Counted from the first letter of the stretch, positions 1-8,560 are shown. The stretch: 10,613 nucleotides of DNA from Trachelipus rathkii (GCA_015478945.1 JABUQX010057208.1:17501-28113); one strand, 5' to 3'. The notes: a model not told the origin generated them from the letters alone. Numbers and translations: made by a program.

Positions 1-151
1 TGATGATGGAGGACTGAAAAGTTTCTGTAAATAATTTAATAAATACATGAATATACAATAATTCCCCTTCCTTATGCATTTCCTTGATTTAGCATCTTGA
101 AACAGGGCGAAATTTTCTTCGTCCTGGCAAAAAGGGTTAAAGTTGTATGCG
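1..151 (+). other. Upstream flank / 5' UTR of the PKC exon
   Basis: This AT-rich stretch lies directly before the PKC start codon. Two AG dinucleotides follow pyrimidine-containing tracts, at 91-92 (after TTCCTTGATTT) and 104-105. Either could be an acceptor for an upstream non-coding exon, or the transcript may start further upstream. No TATA or initiator arrangement stands out. An open frame covers part of the stretch but only shadows the exon in another frame. The exact 5' boundary of the exon cannot be fixed from sequence alone. Confidence 0.4.
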
Positions 152-507
152 ATGTTCACTGGGAATTTCAAAATAAAGATATGCGAGGCTCAAGATCTTC
201 GACTTACCGATTGTATGACCCGCTTTGGAGTTACTGGAGTAGGAAAATCCCAACAAGAACAATCATTAGATCCTTATGTAACCCTGGAGATTGATGAAGT
301 GTATTTTAATCGTACTCAAGTTAAGCAGAAAACTTTTACACCTGTATGGAATGAATGGTTTGAAAACGATGTGGTTAGGGCAAGTCATTTAGGTTTAAAA
401 AGTTTTTTCATGATTCGGCAGTAGGAAAATGATGAATTTTGTTTGGCAGATGCATCATTGCATTGAAGAAATTATTTTCCGATAATAATAGTCATTCAGA
501 TTTGTGG
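152..507 (+). CDS. PRKCE: Novel-type (epsilon-class) protein kinase C, first coding exon with C2 domain; frame broken in 3' third
   Basis: This is the N-terminus of a novel PKC, a diacylglycerol-activated, calcium-independent Ser/Thr kinase. The exon encodes the C2 domain that in this class opens the protein and mediates membrane and anchoring-protein contacts. The ATG at 152 has G at -3 and begins MFTGNFKIKICEAQDL, matching the KIKICEA start of the epsilon family. LDPYVTLEID (residues 39-48) and VKQKTFTPVWNEWF (57-70) are typical C2 core strands. The original frame is open to residue 83, then meets TAG at 422-424. Family-like sequence continues in shifted frames: FHDSAVG (406-426), NDEFCLADASLH (to 463) and SDNNSHSDLW (478-507), ending at a GTAAGT donor. 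Implied lesions are about +2 near 401-408, +1 near 427-429, one near 464 and +1 near 477. C1 and kinase domains must lie in later exons, none seen here. A PKC-delta-type gene is less likely. Family assignment is strong; intactness is uncertain. Confidence 0.85.
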
Positions 508-513
508 GTAAGT
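508..513 (+). other. Splice donor of the PKC exon
   Basis: GTAAGT is a full match to the animal 5' splice-site consensus. It falls directly after the codons for D-L-W, the point where the C2 domain of epsilon-type PKCs continues into its last strands. Reading back through the shifted frames, the exon ends in phase 0. An intact donor argues against a processed (retrocopied) pseudogene. Confidence 0.8.
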
Positions 514-710
514 AGTATTTTGTGGCTTTGTGGGGTTTCTTTTTTTCTTTAAGGGTAGTGGGGTTTATTTACTTGCATTAACCTGATTTAAACCCTGTTA
601 TGTAAAGTATATTTGTCTTACTGTAAATCTGAAGCTAAATACTTTTAAATAAGGGATGTGTGGTAAGTTTATATTTCTGAAAAAGAGCATCCATACTTCA
701 AACTTTTAAA
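514..710 (+). other. Start of presumed intron 1
   Basis: T- and G-rich non-coding sequence after the donor, with no open frame or recognisable motif. It leads into the first TA microsatellite. Intron status is inferred from the donor. Confidence 0.5.
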
Positions 711-834
711 TATTATATATATCTATATTTATATATATAATTTATATTTACATATATATTATCTATATATTATATATGATATATATATTTATATCTATTA
801 TATATATATATTATATACTATAATATATATATAT
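711..834. repeat. Interrupted (TA)n microsatellite
   Basis: About 124 bases are almost entirely alternating T and A, interrupted by short TTTATATC- and ACATA-like units. It abuts the less AT-rich island starting at 840. Tracts of this kind slip readily and are prone to assembly length error. Confidence 0.9.
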
Positions 835-839
835 GGACT

Positions 840-1089
840 GATGATGATATAAATTTCCTGCAACTCTATTTATTAGAAGATTCGGAGATATCTGATTCCG
901 ATTAGATAAGCGCGCAATTTTACCTCTCTTTTTTCTGATAATCGGTGAAAAAATTTCTTCATGCCAACTATTAAGAACTGGATCGGTTTGGCGTACGATG
1001 GAAGATTGAGTAATATGATGATATTTTATAAAGCTGTTGGGAGAGACGTTAAAAATCACCGGAGACCCGTTGTTAATTTACATAAGTAA
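840..1089. other. Less AT-rich island of unknown origin; possible decayed transposon coding fragment
   Basis: Base composition changes sharply here, with CpG-containing words (GCGCGC, GATCGG, GGCGTACG, ACCCGTTG) absent from flanking DNA. Several frames are partly open. On the minus strand, 1059-811 is open for 82 codons without an ATG start. On the plus strand, 840-902 reads DDDINFLQLYLLEDSEISDSD before a stop, and 961-1089 is open for 42 codons from an ATG. The acidic plus-strand stretch and a minus-strand SPNSF...RQTD pattern each faintly recall N-terminal parts of Harbinger-type transposases. They lie on opposite strands, so at least one is chance. No family can be assigned. Confidence 0.25.
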
Positions 1090-2189
1090 ATCTGTGTACT
1101 ACTTAACCAACTGAATCATTGCTTGGCAGTTATGTTCATAAGGTGTAAAACCAAATGAAATACTGAAACAACAAATAATCTTGCTTATAAAATAATCTTT
1201 TAAATTTGGCAATTTTTAATTAACAATATTTGGCAACGTTGCTTCTAGGAATATCAAAACATTGATTTTAAAAAGTATCGAATTTTCTTAGAATTGTTGA
1301 ACTCTACTATTACCCGACTTCTCAACTTTTTTAGTGAGACCATACTAGACATAATTTTTCTTTTTTTTTTAACAAACAATTTGTTCCTTTCTACATATTT
1401 AATTGATATACATCTACCTGTCATTGGCCAAGTGTTTAAATAGAGCAAATTATTGTTAATTAATTCCATGTAAGATTTATATTAAGTTGTAATATTAATA
1501 TATTAAAGATTCTTGGTTTTGCGCTTTCACAAAATTTACAGTATTAACTTACATAGATAATTAATCTAGCCTAATATGTTTAAAATGAAATTAGTAAACT
1601 CATTGAAAAAGTACACATGAATAGAGATGTATACATATATAAAGTTAAAAGATTTTTATACCATTGGTTTCTTAAGATTTAATCTTTTAGTAGCTACCAT
1701 TTTTATTGGGCTATTTCTTAATTATTGTACATCTTTTAAAGACCTGGGTTCTTATTCAATAAAACTATTTCAATATTTTCGGGAAATTGTGAACCCTTCC
1801 ATCTTGATCACATAAAATAATGTCTTAAACTAATAAGCATTTAATGTACAAAAATGGTAAATGAAAAATAATTCTAAATTTTTTTTTTTTTAGTGATTTT
1901 CATATATTTTATATCTTTTTTAAACATTTTTATAAAAAACATTTTTTTTTTAAAATAAAGCTCTGAAGTTTAATGGAAATATAGCTAATTATTTTTAATG
2001 GGATAACACTCATCTATTCATTTTTTTTTTTCCTCAACTCTTGATTATCCATTTTCATTATATTTTTCTGATGATTATAAATTTTTTACAATTATTAACC
2101 ATTTGGATTGTAATATAAAAAATGTATGTAAATAGAAAAAAAGAAATTAATAATTTATTATACTTATTTTATGTACAATAGGATAAAAT
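1090..2189. other. AT-rich non-coding DNA
   Basis: No gene, RNA or transposon could be recognised. The stretch holds T tracts of about 9-11 bases (near 1367, 1879, 1943 and 2021) and short open frames of ordinary AT-rich composition, including a 62-codon one at 1627-1815 with no recognisable motif. It reads as intronic or intergenic background. Confidence 0.6.
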
Positions 2190-2215
2190 TATATATATAT
2201 ATACTAAAACTTTAT

Positions 2216-2253
<38 letters not shown>

Positions 2254-2267
2254 ATTATATATATTAT

Positions 2268-2301
<34 letters not shown>

Positions 2302-2324
2302 TATTATAAATATATATATATAAT
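2190..2324. repeat. (TA)n microsatellite, interrupted
   Basis: The tract is dominated by TA dinucleotides, with one non-repeat interruption near 2203-2214 and several TTA slips (ATTATATA, ATTATTATA). It is the longest TA tract in the window. Confidence 0.9.
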
Positions 2325-2360
2325 AGTCAGGTTTTAGGGGTAATCCTTTCAGATATCGAT

Positions 2361-2460
2361 ATTTTAGACAGATAATGATTTAATAATTTCTATATAACCA
2401 TGTTGCATAGTTTCATTTAAAGATGTACTCAAATCACATGTTGGATAATCTGTCTAAAAT
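2361..2460. repeat. 100-bp segment bounded by a 13-bp perfect inverted repeat
   Basis: ATTTTAGACAGAT at 2361-2373 is exactly complementary to ATCTGTCTAAAAT at 2448-2460, and past one mismatch the arms pair for two more bases. The enclosed sequence is AT-rich and non-coding. It could be a very short MITE or a hairpin. No clear target-site duplication flanks it, so a chance arm match in AT-rich DNA is possible. Confidence 0.4.
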
Positions 2461-4340
2461 TTTTGCTCTGGGTTTGAGTGCCAGATTCTGGATACCAGAG
2501 GCAGTCTTTTGTCCAGCTACCAAACTTTCAATTTACCTGAACTAACAAGTTTATATAATAATAAACATTTCACTATAATTCTATAAACAAACCTATCTCT
2601 ATTAGTTTAACTAAGTATAACCTACTATTCTCTAAATTTAGAAACTGGGGTAGCATCATTCAGACCTTGAGAAAGTACTTATGGTCTCTCACCTCTGGTC
2701 TTCATTTGAGGTATGTTTAGCTAAGTTACAACATTTCACTTAAAAAGAATACTTTCATCTGAAAATGTTGAAATATTTTATTTTTTGCAGACCACAATTA
2801 CATGAATCATAAGTTTTATACCTGTAATGTAATACTGTCACCTAATCTTCATTCTTCAGTATTTTAAAAAGAATTAAATTACATTAATTAGGCAATTGAG
2901 TTATATCTTGATCTTTGTATTATTAATTAAGCAGTTTTTTTTTATTGTTCAACTGAATAGTAAATGTGTACCTGTATAAGTTTACTGTTGAAACTATGAA
3001 TAATGTCAAAATAAATTTTGCTCTGACATATTTAACTATTCATCTGAATTTTTTATGAACATTTCTGTGTTAGATATCGTTTATCGCTATAATACTGTGT
3101 ATATCAATTGGACAAGTTTAACAATATTTGAACATGTGTTTTTGCCTCATACATGCCTCAGGACGTATCCAGCAGTAAGAAAATCTCTTCATCAGATTTC
3201 CTTAGTACAATGATAATGTTTTTTTGCACGCACATATGTATCCCGCAATTTTTGTCAAGTGAAATTTTGACTAAGTTTTTAATATATTTTAAGTTTTTTA
3301 AAATGAAATTATCAGTGTATATTGAATTTAACAAGTTGCAGGATATTTTTATTTAGAAATTTTTTCTATGTACCCAATCATTTTTTACCTTTGGGTATGC
3401 TTGGTCCATTTGAAACTGCTAGAAAAATGCCCATTCCCAGAGGTAAAATATGGCGTTAAAGAAAAATGCTCTAATAAAATATGTAGCTCTTCCATTCATC
3501 AAGTTTAAGAGTTTAGTAAGTAGGGAGAACAGCTTTGGAAAAAACTTATTATTTTTTTTATTTTTTTTATTTAGCTTATAGCTATATTATTATTTACAGT
3601 TTTTATTTTCTCTTATACGTATTTATCAATGTTAAAAAACTTAGGTCTATTTAATTGTTTTTACTTTGTTCATTAAGTGCTTATGAAAGCTAAAACTTCT
3701 AAATGAAATCTCCGGTATGGTGATTTTTTAATGTTTTATATTTCCGCAGTCTTTTATTGATAATTTTTTAACACATACTTTTTCATTAACAGGAGTTTTT
3801 AATATTTTTTATTATTCCTATTATTAATTATTATTATATTATTAATGTGAAAAGGTTTTTATTTTAATTTAATTCTCTATTTGAACTCTTTTTTGGGGAT
3901 TATGATGAATCCATGAGCCTTATTTTACTGTTTCCAAGTGAAAATGCTACGATAAATCAAGTCTTTGTTCATCTACCGCTATTTCACTATTGTAGATTTT
4001 AAGGCATGCTAGTAGGTTATAATTTTGTATTTCTAATCATTGGAACATAGGAAAATATGAGAAAGTAAAGAAACTACATGGGCCTACTTTGAAAGATCCA
4101 TCAAACAAAATTAAATAATTACCCAACGCCATGCTGTACCCTAAGGCTGTCAATATCTTTGCATAAAATAAGGCTAATGAAAATATATATCTATCACGCA
4201 GCTGTTACAAAGCAAAACTATAGCTATATGCCACACTACAATGTAATAATAGTTCTATTGTCGTATTATAATTAAAAATAACTAAAAATTACGCATTTGG
4301 CTAGGTGATAATACACTTGTTATGTTACTATAGCATTCAA
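2461..4340. other. AT-rich non-coding DNA
   Basis: Nearly 1.9 kb without a recognisable gene. It contains acceptor-like tracts, such as TTTTATTTTTTGCAG ending at 2790, but no open downstream coding segment to pair with them. T-rich runs lie near 3551-3571. The 67-codon frame at 3153-3356 has no domain signature and AT-driven composition. No later PKC exon (C1 Cys/His pattern or kinase motif) could be read on the + strand. Confidence 0.55.
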
Positions 4341-4373
4341 ATATATATATATATACTATATATTATATATATA
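4341..4373. repeat. Short (TA)n microsatellite
   Basis: About 33 bases of alternating A and T, broken by a single ACTATATATT slip. It is the third TA tract in the window. Confidence 0.85.
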
Positions 4374-5268
4374 CCTCTCCAATCCTCTCTTAAATGTTGA
4401 CAAGTGATCCACTCAATACTCATATAGTAAACTATTTAGAAAGTACAATTCTTATTACCAAATTATTTTTTTTTTTTTTTTAAGATAGCATGTCTTCCCA
4501 ATTTTCTTAATGTCCCATCTTCTCGTTCATATTAAGAGAACTTAATTGTCTCCCATATTCTGTTTTATGGGATGATCAGATTGGGATTTTAAGAAATCTT
4601 ATGGTTTAAGACTAGATGACTGGGGTTTTAAAGCTGGCAGATCATACGGACCATTCCAAAAAGCTTGAACTGTACTGTGGTCAGTTTACTGAGATCCTCT
4701 CAGCACACGATAAAGCTGTGAGCTGGCTAAAATGCATTGATATTTTAAATATTATGATACTCAAAAGACACATAATGATGTATATCATATGGATTATTTG
4801 TGTTTCGTGTCTGAAGTTTTAACTAATTGTTTAATTTGCTATATTGGTGCAATTATAGCCCACGACTTGACTTACTGTTAAAGAACTGATTTTTTTTTTT
4901 TTTTTTTTTATAACAATTCAACTACTGTCCAAATGCATTGGTCAGCTTATGATGTCTAACATTCTTGTATGAATAAACTGAGGAGCAACTAGGGAGAGGG
5001 AACAGAAGCTGAAAGACAATTCATCAAAGTAGGTCTATGGAAAGATTAATGATGAATTTTAATCTGCTTTTTATAGTGATTATAATACATAATAATAATA
5101 ATAATAATATTTAAAGTCTGAGTCCCCGGACTCTGATTTGGCACCTATATCAAATTAAATAGAGTTTCATGGCAAATCCAACAATAAGTAACATGTGCCC
5201 TTAATTTTATACAACTTTTTCATAGCATTTTGTTTTGCTAATTTGTGGCTTGCATCTTTAATATTTAA
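4374..5268. other. Non-coding DNA with two long T tracts and an ATA triplet run
   Basis: T tracts lie near 4467-4481 and 4890-4909, and an (ATA)n triplet run at 5088-5109. A small perfect stem, GAGTCC-CC-GGACTC, sits at 5120-5133. An open frame of 68 codons at 4616-4822 is less AT-biased in its first 40 codons but shows no recognisable domain, so it is not called as a gene. Confidence 0.5.
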
Positions 5269-5382
5269 GCATGCAGAGAACTGACAAATGAACTGGCAGA
5301 TATTAATTATCAAAAATTTCGAAGATCACAGGAAATAAAAATAGACATAACTCTTTGTATGGAAAGTTCTATTTATTTTTGA

Positions 5383-5487
5383 GCTGTAGATGTCGCCAGC
5401 TTGATTAAGCGTACTCTCGCGACCGACTTAGGTTGGAGAGGCCAAAGCATTTTCCTGCAAGGTCTGAAAGACTACATTGTTTTATAG
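5383..5487 (+). pseudogene. Short coding-like island, possible protein remnant
   Basis: Thirty-four open codons end at TAG 5485-5487 in a locally GC- and CpG-richer patch (GTCGCC, CTCGCGACCGAC). The reading starts AVDVASLIKRTLATDLGWRG and continues with SIFLQGLKDYI. The pattern of basic and aliphatic residues, then L-x-W-x-G, then F-x-x-x-L, loosely resembles the C-terminal part of DUF4806-type domains found in arthropod mobile-element-related proteins. That similarity is recalled by eye and weak. The frame continues upstream to 5269 through one TGA at 5380-5382, after an acceptor-like CAG at 5274-5276. It could be a decayed transposon gene, an exon of another gene, or chance. Confidence 0.25.
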
Positions 5488-6331
5488 TTTCCTACTAAGT
5501 GAAAGCACTCCAGTAGCTATACTTGTAAAACTAATAGATTAGGGAAGTTATACTGCATTTTAATGAAAGTATGTTATTAATAAACTTGCTAATGGGTAAT
5601 CTGAACCTTGGATATATGGGCAGGAACATGTTCTGGCTGGCTTGAATACTCTGGACCTCGGCTCGGATAATATTTTTTTAGGCTAGGTTAGCCAGCCTCA
5701 GCCAAATTCATCGGCCAGAGTACAACAACTAATAATTAGCCTAGTATTTATTTTAGCTAAAGATTTGCTTTAGTAGTACAGATGGTGTTTAGCATTAACC
5801 CTTACTTTGTATGACATAGTGGGCAACTTATGTGTGGTGTGTGTGGTCTTTGCATCGTTATGTTCATACAATGTGTTGCTGCTTAATGCAGGTTGTAAAG
5901 CGCCATGTATCTCTCAGTTGAAAGAATGTCTATTATGATGTTGACTGGAACGTCTAAAAGGTCATGTGGTTTCCATACTCTCCCTATTTTTCTTAGCTTA
6001 TGTTCTTAAATAATTGACAGATTATAATTCTTCTAAAAGATAAAAGATAATTGTTTCTTTCACCTCCTCTGAAGATAAGTTCTTATTGTTTTCATAAGTT
6101 GCTCTGCTTTTATTGCAAAGTCTCAGCCATTTTTAGAAAGGTCATAAATAGTTACATCATCCCCTGAAAAAACGTTTTATTGTTTTTACTCTCTTACTAT
6201 CTTCAAATTACACAGAGATTTATGCTTTTCTTTCCAAAGAAACTCTAAGCTTAAGTACCATTTCCACCATTAGACTCTAAAAAAGCTGGTTTTGAGAGAA
6301 ATCTAAAGGAAGAGGATTTTTGTTACTGTTT
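5488..6331. other. Non-coding DNA with a GC-rich stem cluster
   Basis: No open frame of interest was found. Bases 5635-5722 hold overlapping inverted repeats: GGCTGGCT (5635-5642) with AGCCAGCC (5690-5697), TACTCTGG (5647-5654) with CCAGAGTA (5715-5722), and a local GGCTA-GGT-TAGCC stem starting at 5681. The first two pairings interleave, so they cannot both form as one simple hairpin. The rest is AT-rich background. Confidence 0.45.
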
Positions 6332-6367
6332 AAATACTTTAAACTCTAGCTAGAGTTTTTTGTATTT
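6332..6367. repeat. 36-bp near-perfect palindrome
   Basis: The centre AAACTCTAGCTAGAGTTT (6341-6358) is a perfect 18-bp palindrome. It is flanked by three symmetric T/T mismatches and then by AAATAC (6332-6337) against GTATTT (6362-6367), giving 30 of 36 positions self-complementary. It has no spacer loop, so it could form a cruciform or bind a dimeric protein. It lies in non-coding DNA with no adjacent gene. Confidence 0.6.
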
Positions 6368-6911
6368 TATCATAATTATAAAGGAAGTAAACTACCTTTT
6401 GTTTAAGGTTATTGCTCGCTGATTTGCACTTTTTTTATTCCTTTCAGCTTTTTCCTACTTTTTTTTGTTTCTCCCTCTTGTATCTGTGGAATGTCTCTGT
6501 AAATTCCAGCGCCTTAAGTTTAGAGGCTTTATGTAGAAAAACGAGATTTCATTCTTATTCTTTCTTCCAACTCTTCTGCATCATTATCCTGTAAATTACA
6601 TTTGACAATGAGTAGTTTTGCAACCTTAAATGTTCAAGAATACTATATGCACTGTATATGGACTGATAATGGGGGTTGCACTCATTGCTTAGATTTAATT
6701 TGAAGACTTATAGCTAATTACTTTTGGTGTTGAATTTATAGCAGATTTTTAAATATTATGGAATACAAAGCCGAAGAATTAAATAAATTTTTAAAAAAAA
6801 AACATTTTAAAGGTCCTAACTGGTCTCACATGTGAAAAACTGACTCTTGACTTCATGCTGTAATAGAAGAAATACACACTAACTCAAACTGTTAAAAAAA
6901 TGATGACTTCT
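6368..6911. other. AT-rich non-coding DNA
   Basis: No gene or repeat recognised. A 60-codon open frame at 6412-6594 has no ATG start and a Phe/Ser/Leu-rich composition typical of T-rich DNA, so it is not called. The segment ends at the TTAA target site of the transposon that follows. Confidence 0.5.
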
Positions 6912-6915
6912 TTAA

Positions 6916-6931
6916 GGGGACGTTGCGCGTA
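6916..6931 (+). repeat. Left terminal inverted repeat of the TTAA element
   Basis: GGGGACGTTGCGCGTA lies immediately inside TTAA. It pairs with the right end apart from one extra G and one fewer T. The GCGCG core is conspicuous in this AT-rich window and fits a transposase recognition end. Confidence 0.75.
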
Positions 6932-6964
6932 GCAAACTATGTAATTTGTTTGGGATAAATTATA

Positions 6965-7022
6965 CACCATCGAAAGAGGAAAGATTTCTCTACAATATTT
7001 ATCTCAATAACACGTGCAAAAA
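6965..7022 (+). repeat. Subterminal direct repeat, left copy
   Basis: CACCATCGAAAGAG, then TTCT and ACA, then ACACGTGC, recur in the same order and similar spacing near the right end of the element (8645-8698) and in the same orientation. This differs from the inverted terminal repeats. Confidence 0.5.
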
Positions 7023-7380
7023 AGTGTTTCGATTTTGGTGTACATTTCTTCCCAAATATCATGAATCAAGCATTTTTGGATCAGCAATTTTTACCCAGTG
7101 AATTTCTGCTGAACTACAAAAGATTTTTGCAAGCGGATTTCACTAAATCTTACTATATAACATATGATTTATGAAATAACTCACAATTAGCAGCAATATA
7201 TAGATATTTTTTTTTGATTTTTTTTGCTAAATCTCAAATTTTTTTTTCTCCAAAAATTTAAAAGTTATCTCGAAACATAACGAAAGTTTTAAATTTGCCT
7301 GAATCATACATCAAAATGTTGATCAATGTATACGAAATTGAAAACAAAAAAAGAAAAGTATAAAATAGTGTTGGATTTTT

Positions 7381-7580
7381 TGTTATACCCGAAATAGCTG
7401 CTCAATGTGAAAAAAATTTTTTTTTAGTAAAATAATCAAGAAGTTGAACTGTGAGCAGCAGCAAAACCATTGGGTATACAACAAATTTATATAAATAAAA
7501 AAAGGTGTATCTCACCAATTTTTACAAGTTGTAAAAATTTAATTACAATCAGATGAGTAGTAAAAAAGTTATATGCCATC
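7381..7580 (+). repeat. Hairpin module copy A in the TTAA element
   Basis: A left arm TATACCCGAAATAGCTGCTCA (7384-7404) is complementary, with a gap of about six bases, to a right arm at 7452-7478 (TGAGCAGCAGC...TTGGGTATA). A tail of about 100 bases follows with the words AAATTTAT, GTGTATCTC, GTAAAAATTT, ACAATC and AAAAAAGTTAT. The same arm-loop-arm-tail order recurs at copies B and C. Confidence 0.65.
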
Positions 7581-7827
7581 AATTATTTGAATTTTCTTTT
7601 TTTTTTCTTTATTTTTGTATCTAAGAAAAACAAAAATTGCACTATTTTTTTTTTTTTAATCGATTAATAGAAACTTAGAGCATGTTATTATAAAGGATAA
7701 CTATTGTGTTTGACGATAATTTTTTTGTATACCAAAATTTTTTTTTTTTTGTTCAGATTTACTATTTTAAAAAATACATATATGCATTTTATTGAATTCC
7801 AGGAAAAATTTGCTGCAAAAATGAACT

Positions 7828-8010
7828 ATCAACAGTAAATTGAACAGGTAAAAAAGATTGTAAATTATTATCTTTATCAACATTAAATTGAAAAAAAGAA
7901 AGGTAACAAATTATGATCTTTGCCAACATTAAAATGAAAACCAGGAAAAAAGAGAAACAAATTATAAACTTTGTCAACATTAAGCACAGGAAAATACGCA
8001 ACAAATTTTG
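7828..8010 (+). repeat. Minisatellite of about 48 bp, four diverged copies
   Basis: The anchor word CAAC(A/-)(G/T)TAA recurs at 7830, 7878, 7924 and 7975, giving steps of 48, 46 and 51 bases. Between anchors the units share A-rich stretches and an ACAAATTAT-(G/A)A(T/A)CTTT ending that leads into the next unit. It lies inside the TTAA element between hairpin modules A and B. Its low-stop composition produces overlapping open frames on both strands (7789-8100 minus, 7913-8125 plus), which are not credible genes. Confidence 0.7.
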
Positions 8011-8025
8011 TTTAGAGAAAATTTT

Positions 8026-8215
8026 TGTATGCCCAACAGATTTGTCGCTGCTCATGGGAAACATTTCAGTTTTCAAAAGTTTTCTCACGATCAGCGGCAA
8101 AACTGTTGGGCATACCGAAAATTAATCTAAATAAAATATTTATATCTCGTAGAATATAAGTTGTGAAAGTTTCATTGCAATCGAATAAATATTAAAAAAG
8201 TTACACCCCACCAGT
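8026..8215 (+). repeat. Hairpin module copy B in the TTAA element (best preserved)
   Basis: The 24-base arm 8027-8050 (starting GTATGCCCAACAG) and the arm 8092-8115 (ending CTGTTGGGCATAC) are complementary at 22 of 24 positions, with a loop of about 41 bases. The tail (8116-8215) carries TTATATCTCG, GTTGTGAAAGTTTCATTGCA, ATCGAATAAAT and TTAAAAAAGTTA, matching the tails of copies A and C in order and spacing. Confidence 0.75.
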
Positions 8216-8218
8216 TCT

Positions 8219-8220
<2 letters not shown>

Positions 8221-8253
<33 letters not shown>

Positions 8254-8292
8254 ACAAAAAAAAATTCATGATAATTTTTTTTTTTTTTTTTT
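8221..8292. repeat. Poly(T) tracts
   Basis: A run of 30 T at 8221-8250 is followed, after a short A-rich spacer, by a run of 18 T at 8275-8292. They separate hairpin modules B and C. Shorter T runs occupy the equivalent place after module A. The true lengths are unlikely to be reliable in an assembly. Confidence 0.85.
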
Positions 8293-8365
8293 CAATCAAT
8301 ACGAAAACTTTCTGGTCAATATCTACTAGGACAAGTTTCACATATTTTTGTTCTTAGATAATGTT

Positions 8366-8560
8366 TTGTAAAACTCAAGGGGTTTGCCGCTGCATGTGGG
8401 AACTTTTTGAAAATTTGCAAAATTTTCGCCATGCTACAGAAGCAAATCCGTTCTCCATACAAAAATTTATTTAACAAAAAATGTGTATCTTCCCAAACTA
8501 TACTTGCTCCGAAAGTTTCGTGCAGATCGCATGAATAATAAAAAGGTTATCGTGAATTTT
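8366..8560 (+). repeat. Hairpin module copy C in the TTAA element
   Basis: A degraded left arm near 8368-8395 (containing GGGGTTTGCCGCTGCATG) and right arm 8430-8460 (CATGCTACAGAAGCAAATCC...) remain partly complementary. The tail is clear: AAAAATTTATTTAACAAAAA, TGTGTATCT, GAAAGTTTCGTGCAGATCGCA and AATAAAAAGGTTAT align with copies A and B. The spacer before it (about 8293-8365) resembles the spacer after copy A (about 7657-7730), so the repeat unit includes spacer, hairpin and tail. Confidence 0.6.

Noticed and set aside
97..294. 65-codon + frame overlapping the PKC exon start
   Set aside because: It overlaps the PKC exon in another frame; only the 152 frame matches the PKC family.
1254..1469. 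71-codon minus-strand frame
   Set aside because: Lys/Ile/Asn-rich composition expected from AT-rich DNA, with no motif or neighbouring signal.
1627..1815. 62-codon + frame with a hydrophobic stretch
   Set aside because: The hydrophobic run comes from T-rich codons; there is no signal context or splice structure supporting a gene.
2765..2830. Strong acceptor-like tract TTTTATTTTTTGCAG as a possible exon 2 start
   Set aside because: Downstream frames close quickly or show no PKC C2/C1 continuation.
3153..3356. 67-codon + frame
   Set aside because: Phe/Ile/Ser-rich composition and no recognisable domain; consistent with chance in AT-rich DNA.
4616..4822. 68-codon + frame with a helix-like N-terminal half
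   Set aside because: The first 40 codons look somewhat protein-like, but no family pattern or exon boundary supports it, and the end decays into AT-driven residues.
5120..5133. GAGTCC-CC-GGACTC stem as a regulatory hairpin
   Set aside because: Six base pairs with a two-base loop, isolated and not adjacent to any gene; expected by chance in 10 kb.
6412..6594. 60-codon + frame rich in Phe, Ser and Leu
   Set aside because: No ATG start, and composition follows the T-rich strand.
7789..8125. Overlapping 103-codon minus and 70-codon plus frames
   Set aside because: Both are by-products of the minisatellite and hairpin B inside the TTAA element; their sequence is repeat-driven and shows no transposase motif.
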